NCBI GenBank assembly: GCA_022781445.1
Contig: JALETQ010000011.1
Span: 1-64,000, forward strand
Source: Prevotella sp.
GTDB taxonomy: Bacteria > Bacteroidota > Bacteroidia > Bacteroidales > Bacteroidaceae
Length of the DNA: 64,000 nt
Direction: 5' to 3'
The notes under the pieces are model-generated. The model ran no database searches, was not told the DNA's origin, and saw only the letters and a program-made list of their open reading frames with translations. Made by a program: the position numbers and the translations under genes. Numbering within the stretch: the stretch's first letter is position 1; each line of letters begins with the position of its first letter. Shown here one piece after another: positions 56,255-64,000 of this stretch.

Positions 56255-56380
56255 TCGGTACTCATGACCGATTGGGGATAAGAAAAAGTCTGTCGTGTAA
56301 CGAGTAGAAAGTACAGCAGGAGAAAACGTTTTTTACACCTTCTCGAGGCATACTTCCGCCGATTACACGACAGATAAAGG
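56255..56380. repeat. Family A end plus 11-bp inverted repeat
   Basis: TCATGACCGATTGGGGATAA (56264-56283) is a family A end. CTGTCGTGTAA (56290-56300) and TTACACGACAG (56363-56373) form a perfect inverted repeat around 62 nt, in the gap between the tRNA-Arg promoter side and the dehydrogenase gene. Confidence 0.55.
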
Positions 56381-56430
56381 ATGCTCAGCCGCCTGTCGGA
56401 GAAGAAACTTCCGACACCGGTCAAGAGAAT

Positions 56431-57387
56431 TTACTTGTTGACGATGTGAACAGGATTGCCTTCGATGAATGTTTTGACATTATTGACCGCGATACCCATC
56501 AGCCTCGTGCGCGCTTCGAACGTAGCCCAAGCCACATGTGGGGTAACATACGCATTGGGTGCTTTGAGAATCGGGTTGTCAATGGCAGGCGGTTCCGCCG
56601 ACATCACGTCAGTACCATAGGCTCCCAACTGTCCGCTTTCCAAGGCATCGGCCACGGCCTGTTCGTCTACCAGCGGCCCTCTGCCCGTGTTGATGAGAAT
56701 GGCACCCTTCTTCATCTTACTCAAGCTCTCGGCATTGATCATCTTTCTGGTCTCATTGTTGAGCGGGCAGTGCAGTGTGAGTACGTCACTGATGGCGAGC
56801 AGTCCTTCGAGTGTCGTCTTGCGAATACCCTCTGGCAGGTCAGCAGCATTTTTGCTTGTAAAGGCAAAAACGTCCATTCCGAATTCCAAGGCCACCCTTG
56901 CCACTTTCAAACCGATGGCACCCAGACCGACGATACCGATGGTTTTGCCTGCCAGCTCAACCAGCGGTGTATCCCAATAACAGAAGTCCTTGCTGCGACT
57001 CCATTGTCCTCTGCGAGTTTGGTCGGCATAGTGTTCGATACGGTTGGTGATATTCAAGATGTGGGCAAAAGTCATCTGCGCCACACTGTCGGTGCTGTAT
57101 GCAGGGATATTCGTCACGATGATACCTTTGCTTTTGGCATAATCGGTATCGATGATATTATATCCGGTAGCCAACACACCGATATATTTCAGTTTGGGCA
57201 GGGCATCCATTTCTTTCGATTTGAGCGCAACTTTGTTGGTTAAGATGACATCTGCATCGGCAGCGCGCCCGATAACCTCCTCGGGCGTAGTACGGTCATA
57301 AACCACCAACTCGCCCAATTGACCCATTTCATCCCAAGACAAGTCGCCGGGATTGAGTCCATAGCCGTCTAAAACTACAATTTTCAT
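56431..57387 (-). CDS. D-2-hydroxyacid dehydrogenase (glycerate dehydrogenase type)
   Basis: This 318-residue NAD-linked enzyme has the GxGxxG nucleotide loop IGIVGLGAIGLKVARVA. The catalytic set is Arg (NTGRGPLVDE), Glu (SAEPPA) and His (TPHVAWA). Sequence and length suit hydroxypyruvate/glycerate dehydrogenase (HprA-like), but D-lactate or another 2-oxoacid is possible. The WDTPLVELAGKT segment is the substrate-domain hinge. It is the distal gene of a unit with rarA, 112 nt apart. Confidence 0.9.
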   Translation of the reverse strand: MKIVVLDGYGLNPGDLSWDEMGQLGELVVYDRTTPEEVIGRAADADVILTNKVALKSKEMDALPKLKYIGVLATGYNIIDTDYAKSKGIIVTNIPAYSTDSVAQMTFAHILNITNRIEHYADQTRRGQWSRSKDFCYWDTPLVELAGKTIGIVGLGAIGLKVARVALEFGMDVFAFTSKNAADLPEGIRKTTLEGLLAISDVLTLHCPLNNETRKMINAESLSKMKKGAILINTGRGPLVDEQAVADALESGQLGAYGTDVMSAEPPAIDNPILKAPNAYVTPHVAWATFEARTRLMGIAVNNVKTFIEGNPVHIVNK

Positions 57388-57499
57388 ACTTACTTTCTTT
57401 TCATTGATTAGTCATTCGGCACGCGATCCGTGACGGTTGTTGTCGGATACAGGTATCTTTCTCTTCCATCCGGCTTGTGCCGTTTAATATATTGTTTAT

Positions 57500-58783
57500 T
57501 CAGGTTTCGCCTTTTGAGTACCTTTCTCCCCAGCATCTTCTCATACGCTCATGCAATTTATCCTCCACAGGCGATGATTGTGGAAACCAAATGCGCTCCT
57601 TTATCAAGTCGTCGGGCATATATTGTTGGTTCACGAAGTGGTCGGGATAGTCGTGCGCGTATCGGTACCCGTCACCATAACCGATGTTTTTCATCAGCGA
57701 TGTCGGTGCATTTCGCAAGTGCAACGGCACAGGTTTGTTGCCGGTAGCCCTCACCATGTCGATAGCTCTGTCGACGGCGAGATAGGCCGAGTTGCTCTTC
57801 GGGCTGCCCGCAAGGTAGACGGTTGCCTCGGCCAAAGGTATTCTTCCTTCGGGCCAGCCTATCTTGATGACTGCCTCAAAGGCTGCATTGGCCAGCAAGA
57901 GGGCATTGGGATTGGCCAATCCGATGTCTTCTGCAGCACTGATGACCAGCCTTCGGGCAATGAATTTCGGATCTTCGCCACCTTCAATCATTCTTGCCAG
58001 CCAATAGAGAGCTGCATCGGGGTCACTGCCTCTGATGCTTTTGATGAAAGCCGAGATGATGTCATAGTGCAGTTCGCCGTCTTTATCATACGCCTGCGGA
58101 TTTTCCTGCAGTCTTTCCACCACCATTCTGTCGTCAATCTCCACGTTATCGCCCTCTTCGGCATCAACGACGAGTTCGAGGATGTTGAGGGCTTTGCGGG
58201 CATCGCCTCCGCTGTATCTCACCAAAGCATCGGTTTCTTTGAGTTTGATGTGTCTCTTCGACAGTTCCACATCCGTATCTATGGCTCGTTCCACCAAGTC
58301 GATGATGTCGGTTTTCTCGAGCGGCTTGAGCACATAGAGCTGACATCGCGACAGCAAGGGGCGTATGACTTCAAACGAAGGATTCTCGGTTGTGGCACCG
58401 ATGAGGGTCACGTCGCCCCTTTCCACGGCTCCGAGCAGAGAGTCTTGTTGGTTCTTGCTGAACCGATGAATCTCATCGATAAACAAGATGGGCGAATGTT
58501 GGTTGAAAAATCTGCCCTTGGTGGCTCGTTCTATCACATCACGCACGTCCTTCACGCCACTGGTTACGGCACTCAGTGTGAAGAAAGGTGTTTCCAGTCT
58601 GTTCGCAATGATTTGTGCCAAGGTGGTTTTCCCTACCCCCGGAGGCCCCCACAGAATGAAAGAAGACACCCGACCCGTGTCGATCATCTTCCTCAGCACC
58701 GAGTCTTTACCGACCAAATGCTGTTGTCCGATGTAATCTTCCAACCTGCGAGGTCTCATTCTTTCTGCCAAAGGTGCTGCCAT
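57500..58783 (-). CDS. rarA: Replication-associated recombination protein RarA
   Basis: This 427-residue AAA+ ATPase of the RarA/MgsA/WRNIP1 family acts at stalled replication forks. PLAERMRPRRLEDYIGQQHL is the signature start. Walker A is GPPGVGKT (46-53), Walker B LFIDEIHRF (about 104-112) and sensor 1 LIGATTENPSF. The C-terminal tetramerisation domain has YLAGSPKSNSAYLAVDRAI and HLRNAPTSLMKNIGYGDGYR. All motifs are intact. Confidence 0.96.
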   Translation of the reverse strand: MAAPLAERMRPRRLEDYIGQQHLVGKDSVLRKMIDTGRVSSFILWGPPGVGKTTLAQIIANRLETPFFTLSAVTSGVKDVRDVIERATKGRFFNQHSPILFIDEIHRFSKNQQDSLLGAVERGDVTLIGATTENPSFEVIRPLLSRCQLYVLKPLEKTDIIDLVERAIDTDVELSKRHIKLKETDALVRYSGGDARKALNILELVVDAEEGDNVEIDDRMVVERLQENPQAYDKDGELHYDIISAFIKSIRGSDPDAALYWLARMIEGGEDPKFIARRLVISAAEDIGLANPNALLLANAAFEAVIKIGWPEGRIPLAEATVYLAGSPKSNSAYLAVDRAIDMVRATGNKPVPLHLRNAPTSLMKNIGYGDGYRYAHDYPDHFVNQQYMPDDLIKERIWFPQSSPVEDKLHERMRRCWGERYSKGET

Positions 58784-59488
58784 ATATATAAGGTATTCGT
58801 GTGGATTTGATTCAATACTGTCCTAACGGCTCTCCTTGATATTGTCGTGCCGCCGCATGTTCCGTCAACGATAATCTCTCTCTTTCCACCTTCACGTCAA
58901 GTCACGGAGTCACCATTTGTCTCTGACGAGTCAACGGTTGAGCATCTATAGGGTTCTCGATGGCAAGCATATCGTTTCCGAAGTCATGTCCTTGCTTTTG
59001 CAAAGATAGTCCAAAGAAGTGACAATCCAAAAAGAACAGCTCCCTTTTTTATCGTCTGTCCCGACACCTTTTTACCCAGATCTGACATCAGGCCGACTTG
59101 TTCGACATGACATGAGGTTCATAACACTTTCCGTCCGGTTTCGTCCGCTTGCAGGCATCTCTTGACGGTCGTCTTATTTTTGCCGCAGACCACTACGCAA
59201 GCATCAACCCGACAGCCATCTGTCCGGCAATAGAGAAAGAAACGATTCGTCTCCAATTTACCCCAAATCGGTCATTAGAGCGTATGGGTTCTACATATCA
59301 TGCCGTTCATGACACTTTCCGTCCGATACCGTTCAGTGTCTTCAACCATCCTTTTGTTTCATTGCGGTCACCGTCAACTGCACCGTTTTTTGTTGTTTGT
59401 CGGCTGAACAGACTGTCGGTTTTTCGTGTGCGAAGCGGACTATGGAGAGGCCAATCGTGTCATTCTGAACCAAAATGTCGGTCGAAAA
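58784..59488. other. Gap upstream of rarA and the tRNA pair
   Basis: About 700 bp. 58784-59095 has no recognised feature. The rest holds a family A repeat. The open frame at 59149-59496 lies in the repeat and is not called. Confidence 0.5.
59098..59335 (+). repeat. Family A interspersed repeat, forward, 1.3 copies
   Basis: CGACATGACATGAGGTTCAT, ACACTTTCCGTCCGGTTTCG and TCCGCTTGCAGGCATCT begin it. ACCCGACAGCCATCTGTCCG and ACCCCAAATCGGTCATTAGA follow, and then a second start: CATATCATGCCGTTCATGAC, ACTTTCCGTCCG. It is one of the best preserved loci and is used as the reference orientation. Confidence 0.7.
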
Positions 59489-59520
59489 TTTGGTAGAAAC
59501 AAAATAAACAGCTAACTTTG
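59489..59520 (+). promoter_or_regulatory. Promoter of tRNA-Ser/tRNA-Glu
   Basis: TTTG (59489-59492), 20 nt, TAACTTTG (59513-59520): a perfect Bacteroidetes consensus match, 45 nt before tRNA-Ser. Confidence 0.85.
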
Positions 59521-59565
59521 CACCGCATTTGAGAGCAAAGGCATCGGTTTTCAACAACCGGGAAA

Positions 59566-59652
59566 GGAAGTTTGGGTGAGTGGCTGAAACCAGCAGTTTG
59601 CTAAACTGCCGTGCGGGTAACCGTACCGGGGGTTCGAATCCCCCAGCTTCCG
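59566..59652 (+). tRNA. tRNA-Ser (anticodon GCT)
   Basis: This 87-nt class II tRNA has acceptor GGAAGTT/AGCTTCC and anticodon stem GCAGT/ACTGC with loop TTGCTAA (anticodon GCT). It has a long variable arm (GTGCGGGTAACCGTAC) and T-arm GGGGG-TTCGAAT-CCCCC. The discriminator is G. CCA is not encoded in full. Confidence 0.96.
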
Positions 59653-59680
59653 CACCTTTCTTTCGTCTGTTCATCAACAA

Positions 59681-59752
59681 GGTCGATTCATCTAACGGTT
59701 AGGATACAAGATTCTCAATCTTGGCATAGGGGTTCGATTCCCCTATCGACTA
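59681..59752 (+). tRNA. tRNA-Glu (anticodon CTC)
   Basis: This 72-nt tRNA has D-arm ATCT-AACGGTTA-GGAT, anticodon stem CAAGA/TCTTG with loop TTCTCAA (anticodon CTC), and T-arm AGGGG-TTCGATT-CCCCT. The acceptor is GGTCGAT/ATCGACT with a G1-U72 pair. It is 28 nt after tRNA-Ser and shares its promoter and terminator. CTC reads GAG only, so it supplements a TTC tRNA-Glu elsewhere. Confidence 0.93.
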
Positions 59753-59756
59753 CACA

Positions 59757-59798
59757 AAAGCCTTGGGTAAGCGTGCTTACTCGAGGCTTTTTCTTTAT
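59757..59798 (+). terminator. Terminator of the tRNA pair
   Basis: AAAGCCTTGGGTAAGC (59757-59772) pairs with GCTTACTCGAGGCTTT (59775-59790), with G-U or A-C changes at two places, followed by TTTTCTTT. The two-base apex opens to a larger loop. Confidence 0.85.
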
Positions 59799-59924
59799 AC
59801 AACGGTCTTGCTTTCCATACCCGAAGTTTCCGGAATGTGTATCGTGACACCAACATGGAATCTCTTATTATTAACGATTCTTTATATATCGGCCATCAAA
59901 TGCGAACCGGCTTTGAGCAATTGC

Positions 59925-60185
59925 CAATCAAAAGGACTTTCTATCGTTGCCGGTGGTTGGGCTACAGTCAAACAAGACTGTCGACAACCGCATACGATCA
60001 AACAAAACCGCCCCGATCTCTCATGACCAATCGGGTCAAATATCGGGCTCGGCTTTCATACAGACTGTAGAATTTTATCCAAAACAGTCATTGGATTCAG
60101 ACCCTTCTCGTTTGATTGTCGGACGGAAAGTTCCATGAACGGCATGACATGTAGGACTGAACGCTCCCATGAGCGATTCGGGTTC
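59925..60185 (-). repeat. Family A interspersed repeat
   Basis: Reverse-oriented blocks: TTGATTGTCGGACGGAAAG, TTCCATGAACGGCATGACAT, GTAGGACTGAACGCTCCCAT and GAGCGATTCGGGTTC. A more decayed copy lies before it (GGTTGGGCTACAGTCAAACA, CTCATGACCAATCGGGTCA). Confidence 0.6.
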
Positions 60186-60232
60186 ACATATCAGTCTGAT
60201 GGTCAAATGCTTACAATTTCCCGTCGGATTAA

Positions 60233-60340
60233 AGGCCACAACGTGCCCTTTTGTTGTGCAAAAGGGCACGTTTTATAAGGCAAAAGGGCAGGAATTGAAG
60301 TCCGAAAGGGCACGTTTGACCAGACAATCCAAATCGGTTT
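60233..60340. repeat. Family B interspersed repeat with hairpin
   Basis: AACGTGCCCTTTT and AAAAGGGCACGTT form a 13-bp stem around GTTGTGC (60240-60272 approximately). GCAAAAGGGCAGGAATTGAA and CGAAAGGGCACGTTTGACC follow. It is flanked by family A copies in opposite orientation (59925-60185 reverse, 60356-60521 forward). Confidence 0.7.
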
Positions 60341-60355
60341 TCAAACCGTTTGGCT

Positions 60356-60521
60356 CGACATGACATGTCGTTATGACACTTTCCGTCCGGTTTCGTCCAC
60401 CTTGCCGGCATCTTGTCTGTCGTTTGATTTGCCTTATCCCGCTACGCCTGCAACAAACCGACAACCGGTTCGGCCGGCAATCAAACATAACCAACTCGGG
60501 CTCTGATGACCGATTGGGGTC
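60356..60521 (+). repeat. Family A interspersed repeat, forward
   Basis: CTCGACATGACATGTCGTTA, TGACACTTTCCGTCCGGTTT and CGTCCACCTTGCCGGCATCT are close to the copy at 59098. The body has TTATCCCGCTACGCCTGCAA and the right end is TGATGACCGATTGGGGTCA. Confidence 0.7.
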
Positions 60522-60630
60522 AAGACAAATATATCTGCACGAGAAGAGTGAAGAGATTCTTTCGCTGACAGCTCGAAAGGACATTCTGAAAAGGCAAACC
60601 ATAAAAGAGAAAAAACTCGACAAGATGCCG

Positions 60631-61914
60631 TCATTCAACATCTTCGACCACAATCTTCTTCACTTTCGCAAGAGTGGCACTGTCTTTCATCTTCAACAAA
60701 GATTCCTTGGCATTGTTTCGCGCACGGATGATTTGGTAACGATACACCACGCACGCCACAAGGAAATACACCACCGTTTGCACCCAAAGTGCGACATATT
60801 CCGTTCGGATATCACCTATCGTTGCTCCCATGCTGTTGAGTCTGACGAAGCCCCGTACTCCGAAAGTCGACGGAAACAGCCACGACACTCCTTGCCACAT
60901 GGGCGAAATGTTGCTCTGAGGCCACGAAACACCACTCAGGAACAACAGTGGGACTGACATGAAAACAATGATGAGCATGATATTTTCGCGATAACGAACA
61001 GCACACGAGATGACCATGCCGAAGAAAATCGTTGCCAACAGATAAGGTGTCGTCAAGCCTATATACTCGGAAAGGGTCAGCAACCGGGGTACATGAAAGA
61101 TGCTCGGGACGACCAACAAGACATAGGCTGCCATCACTTCGTATATCATGAAATAACAGAACGACTTGCCCAAAACGATTCTGAAAATACCGTTGTAATG
61201 CGAACTGATGGGTACCAAATCGCGATAGCGGTTGTTTTCGCGCGCCGTACCTGCCGACATACCGATGCCGAGCAGGAGCGTCTGATGCAGGATGAGCATC
61301 AACACCGCCGGCAAAAGGAACGAACCGTAACCTTCTGCACTGTTGAATATCGGCACGTCCTCGTAGTCGAGAGGCTGCTCCGTTATTTTTTCGTCCTCCT
61401 TGGTATATAGTTTATGGCCTACGATCTTGAATCTGTCGCCGAACTCCAAAGACAGTTCGGTGGCTGTGAGATAGATATTCTTGTAGTGAAAGACCATACT
61501 CATATCACAGAATAAACTCACGGTGGCCTGTTCGCCACGACTGAGCCGATCCGAAAAATCGGAAGGGAAATACATGATACCGAACACTTTGTCTTTACCC
61601 ATCAATTGTTTGGCTTCTTCGATGTCGGCACAGTGACAAGCCACCCGTGTGGCTGATGAAGCATCGTAGCGACGAATAAAGTCGCGCGACAGGGCCGAAT
61701 GACTCTTGTCTACCACGGCAACAGGCACGTCGCGCAATACTTCATTGTTGTATATCCATCCATACAGCAGAGGATAGACGAGCGGAACGACAATGAAAAA
61801 TATCAGGACACCTTCATCCTTCATCAAGGAGGACATCTCCTTCATGCAGATATAACACATGTCGTGTATGCCTTCAACGATTCGTCCGATAAGATTTTCT
61901 TTCTTTTCCTTCAT
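60631..61914 (-). CDS. ABC-2 type permease (second of pair)
   Basis: This 427-residue membrane protein has an N-terminal helix (about 38-58, GVLIFFIVVPLVYPLLYGWI) and a large periplasmic domain (about 60-210). Five to six helices follow, from residue 225 (LLPAVLMLILHQTLLLGIGM, VMAAYVLLVVPSIF, IMLIIVFMSVPLLFLSGVSW), as in the ABC2_membrane_3 family (YhhJ/YbhR type). The frame opens with TTG at 61932. ATG 61914, with GGAGAG before it, is the better start. It is the last gene of an HlyD-permease-permease unit. Confidence 0.9.
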   Translation of the reverse strand: MKEKKENLIGRIVEGIHDMCYICMKEMSSLMKDEGVLIFFIVVPLVYPLLYGWIYNNEVLRDVPVAVVDKSHSALSRDFIRRYDASSATRVACHCADIEEAKQLMGKDKVFGIMYFPSDFSDRLSRGEQATVSLFCDMSMVFHYKNIYLTATELSLEFGDRFKIVGHKLYTKEDEKITEQPLDYEDVPIFNSAEGYGSFLLPAVLMLILHQTLLLGIGMSAGTARENNRYRDLVPISSHYNGIFRIVLGKSFCYFMIYEVMAAYVLLVVPSIFHVPRLLTLSEYIGLTTPYLLATIFFGMVISCAVRYRENIMLIIVFMSVPLLFLSGVSWPQSNISPMWQGVSWLFPSTFGVRGFVRLNSMGATIGDIRTEYVALWVQTVVYFLVACVVYRYQIIRARNNAKESLLKMKDSATLAKVKKIVVEDVE

Positions 61915-61928
61915 CTTACTCTCCTCTC

Positions 61929-63092
61929 TCAAGGTATGTAAACATATTCAAGCATGGCTTTCTTAATGCGGTGAAGCACAAAGAATGGCATACAGGCAAA
62001 CACAATCAGCGACAAGATGTTTACCCACGCATCGGTAAGCGGATAACCGTTGAGGACACAGATGCGGTACATCTGGAAATAGTGACGCATGGGAAACAGC
62101 ATCGTAAGGGCTTGAATCGGTGCGTCCATACCTGTCACGGGGAACGTCGTCCCCATCAACGAAAAGCTCAACGATGCCCACAACGAACCGATACTCATCG
62201 ACATACGCAACGACGGAAACAGCCCGAAGGCGAAGAATCCGAAACCTTGTGCCGCCAATACCGACAGGATTCCGAGGAATGCTGCCATGACCATGCTCCC
62301 TTCATGGGGGAAATCGAGTACATGGTATATATAATATTGGTAAACCAGAATGACGGAAACGAATATCATCGTTTGAGGCAACAGCTTGCCGAACATCGCC
62401 ACGAGGATGTTATTGTCCGACATCGACATCCACTCCTTGGCACGGTCGAACTTCAGTTCGGTGCCGATGGAATAGGCAGTGATCAGGAAAATGAACAGCA
62501 GGATGCAGGCGGGGATGAGCGCAGTACTGAGATATACGTTATAGTCCAATCCGGGATTGGTCAGCGCATGCACGTCGATATTGACAGGCCGGACAAACGC
62601 CAATTGCTCCATCGGAGTCTTTCCGTAAGCCCGGAGCTTGGCTTGCGACACACCGGCAGAACCCAAAACCGAAATCGTCTTCAGATCTTTGAAGAGCAAC
62701 GATCCGGCAGAAATCATCGACATGTTGTAGTAAAAGGAGACCTTGGGCCGACGGTTGGACAACAGTTTCTCTGTCGTACCTTCCGGAATATAGAGAAAAG
62801 CATAGACTTCATTGCGCTGAATGGCATTCCGGGCTTCGTTGACATTGGGATAATGAGCCACGACCTTTGATGTCTTGAAGGCATCGAGCATGCGAATCAT
62901 GGAACGGGTCGTCGAACTGTTGTCGAGGTCAACCACTCCGACAGGCATGTCCTCAGGCTGCCCTTCCTCGAGCAACGACGTGAAAAAGAAGATGATGAAC
63001 AACGGAAAAATCACCATACTGAACAGGTAAATCAAATCGGAACGTATGATTCCGCATTCCCTCAGTGCTATATGATATATACGTTTGAACAT
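61929..63092 (-). CDS. ABC-2 type permease (first of pair)
   Basis: This membrane protein of about 387 residues is built like its downstream neighbour: helix 1 (DLIYLFSMVIFPLFIIFFFT), a periplasmic domain (about 40-190) and a C-terminal helical bundle (LIPACILLFIFLITAYSIGT, GTTFPVTGMDAPIQALTMLF). PEDMPVGVVDLDNSSTTRSM resembles the DVPVAVVDKSHSALSRDF segment of the second permease, so the two are paralogous and likely form a heterodimer. The frame opens at 63140. I choose Met17 (MFKRIYHIAL). Confidence 0.9.
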   Translation of the reverse strand: MFKRIYHIALRECGIIRSDLIYLFSMVIFPLFIIFFFTSLLEEGQPEDMPVGVVDLDNSSTTRSMIRMLDAFKTSKVVAHYPNVNEARNAIQRNEVYAFLYIPEGTTEKLLSNRRPKVSFYYNMSMISAGSLLFKDLKTISVLGSAGVSQAKLRAYGKTPMEQLAFVRPVNIDVHALTNPGLDYNVYLSTALIPACILLFIFLITAYSIGTELKFDRAKEWMSMSDNNILVAMFGKLLPQTMIFVSVILVYQYYIYHVLDFPHEGSMVMAAFLGILSVLAAQGFGFFAFGLFPSLRMSMSIGSLWASLSFSLMGTTFPVTGMDAPIQALTMLFPMRHYFQMYRICVLNGYPLTDAWVNILSLIVFACMPFFVLHRIKKAMLEYVYIP

Positions 63093-63179
63093 CGGTAACT
63101 TTGTTTTACTGCTTATGTGTTGCCTTTCTGTAGCGCACAAAACTGCATGAAGACGGCAACGAGGTCTTCTTGTGCCTAT

Positions 63180-64000
63180 TTAATGACGAATGATGATGGA
63201 CATCCCCGGCCGCATCCCCTCGAGTCTGGTCAGCGGTCGGGCTTTGACCTCGAAAGTCTTGAGGTCGTACTGACCGGTTTGCTTGGTGGCTTTCCATGCG
63301 GCAAAAGTGCCCAAGTCCTTGACGAAATACACTTTCATCTTCACTTCCTTGTCGAAAGCCGGCAGGTATGCAGTCACCACATCGCCAACCTTCATGCCTT
63401 TGAGATGGTCTTCCCGAATGTTGAACGTACCCCACATGTCTTTCATCACCGACACATTCATGATGGGCGATCCCGTTCCCACCAGCTCACCCACCTTGGG
63501 ATAGATTTCGCTCACCTCTCCTTCCATGACTGCCAGCTGAACGGTTTCTTTCAACAACGATCTCACCACGTCGGCAGCACTACGGGCAGCGACGGCCTGC
63601 TTGGCTGCCGCCGTTCGCTCTTCACGCCTTGCACCGTTCTTCGCCATCTCGTATTGGCTCAATGCTGCCTTGACTTGTGCGTCACGGGCTTCGTATGCTG
63701 CCAAGGCTTCATCACGCTTTTGTGCGCTCAACACGCCTTGGTCGAACAGGTTTTGTACGCGGTCGTATGATTTCTTGGCGATGTCACGTGCCACGACAGC
63801 CTGCTGATAGAGTTCGTAAGCACCCTTGATTTGTTCTTCACGGGCACCGTTTTGAGCCATTTCGCTCATGGCGGCGGCGGCACCCTGGGTGGCTTCGGCA
63901 GCCTTTTCCTGCGCTACGACTTCGGGGGCTTCGAGGATAGCCAACGTATCGCCCACCTTCACATAGTCGCCTTCCTTGACTTTGATGTCGGCTATTCGGC
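63180..64000 (-). CDS. HlyD-family membrane fusion protein, 5' end cut off
   Basis: At least 273 codons, open to the window's right edge. The visible part starts in the lipoyl-like domain (KVKEGDYVKVGDTLAILEAP). It passes through a coiled-coil hairpin (QGAAAAMSEMAQNGAREEQI, QVKAALSQYEMAKNGARREE) and returns to the lipoyl half (EGEVSEIYPKVGELVGTGSP). It ends with the beta-barrel (FDKEVKMKVYFVKDLGTF). It would bridge the permease pair to an outer-membrane TolC-type channel. An ATPase is not seen downstream in this operon. Confidence 0.9.
   Translation of the reverse strand, partial: RIADIKVKEGDYVKVGDTLAILEAPEVVAQEKAAEATQGAAAAMSEMAQNGAREEQIKGAYELYQQAVVARDIAKKSYDRVQNLFDQGVLSAQKRDEALAAYEARDAQVKAALSQYEMAKNGARREERTAAAKQAVAARSAADVVRSLLKETVQLAVMEGEVSEIYPKVGELVGTGSPIMNVSVMKDMWGTFNIREDHLKGMKVGDVVTAYLPAFDKEVKMKVYFVKDLGTFAAWKATKQTGQYDLKTFEVKARPLTRLEGMRPGMSIIIRH

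Overview
The window looks like a chromosomal segment of a Bacteroidales bacterium, most likely Prevotellaceae or a close relative. The evidence is the gene content and order: the mreBCD-mrdA-rodA wall-elongation operon headed by an IMP cyclohydrolase, methylmalonyl-CoA mutase MutA/MutB, LutABC, DUF4837, the YtxH/holin pair, and ruvX-def. Many genes also carry the Bacteroidetes-type promoter (TTTG, about 20 nt, TAnnTTTG). I cannot name the species. No rRNA, CRISPR array, intact transposase or prophage is visible.

Layout. 1-6640, mostly minus strand: a 22-bp tandem repeat cut by the window edge, an ECF sigma factor with a small membrane protein, a glycosyltransferase, an AlkD-like DNA glycosylase, a short-chain dehydrogenase and a large exported transglutaminase. 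The last closes a tkt-rpiB-transglutaminase operon (4015-9104). 9610-23034, minus: a sodium/solute symporter, mfd, a DPM1-like glycosyltransferase, then ruvX, def, a TPR protein and an SGNH hydrolase/MBOAT acyltransferase pair, with a SPOR lipoprotein upstream. 23272-24155, plus: a YtxH/holin/unknown three-gene unit. 24156-27344: a gene-poor, partly AT-rich stretch with one XRE regulator. 27345-41274: holA, an orphan HsdR-N nuclease-fold protein, pyrD-pyrK, lutABC, an rlmN/DUF4837/pdxA-like/flippase group and htpG. 42109-55469, plus: IMP cyclohydrolase, mreBCD-mrdA-rodA, pgk and mutAB. 56058 to the end: tRNA-Arg, a D-2-hydroxyacid dehydrogenase, rarA, tRNA-Ser and tRNA-Glu, and an HlyD/permease/permease exporter operon that runs off the right edge.

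How the genes fit together. The metabolic genes suggest a saccharolytic, succinate/propionate-type anaerobe: pentose phosphate enzymes, phosphoglycerate kinase, MutAB for succinyl-CoA/methylmalonyl-CoA, LutABC for lactate and PyrDK for pyrimidines. The rest is wall elongation, surface-polymer acylation and DNA maintenance.

The most unusual signals are these. (1) A degenerate interspersed repeat (called family A here) recurs in at least a dozen intergenic gaps. It is often paired with a second, hairpin-forming repeat (family B, built on AAAGGGCA). One A locus carries a 51-bp inverted repeat with 48 matches. (2) A tandem array of 22-bp palindromes shows compensatory base changes. (3) A PdxA-family protein has lost two of the three metal-binding histidines and other active-site residues. 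(4) The IMP cyclohydrolase stands alone, without the AICAR transformylase half of PurH.
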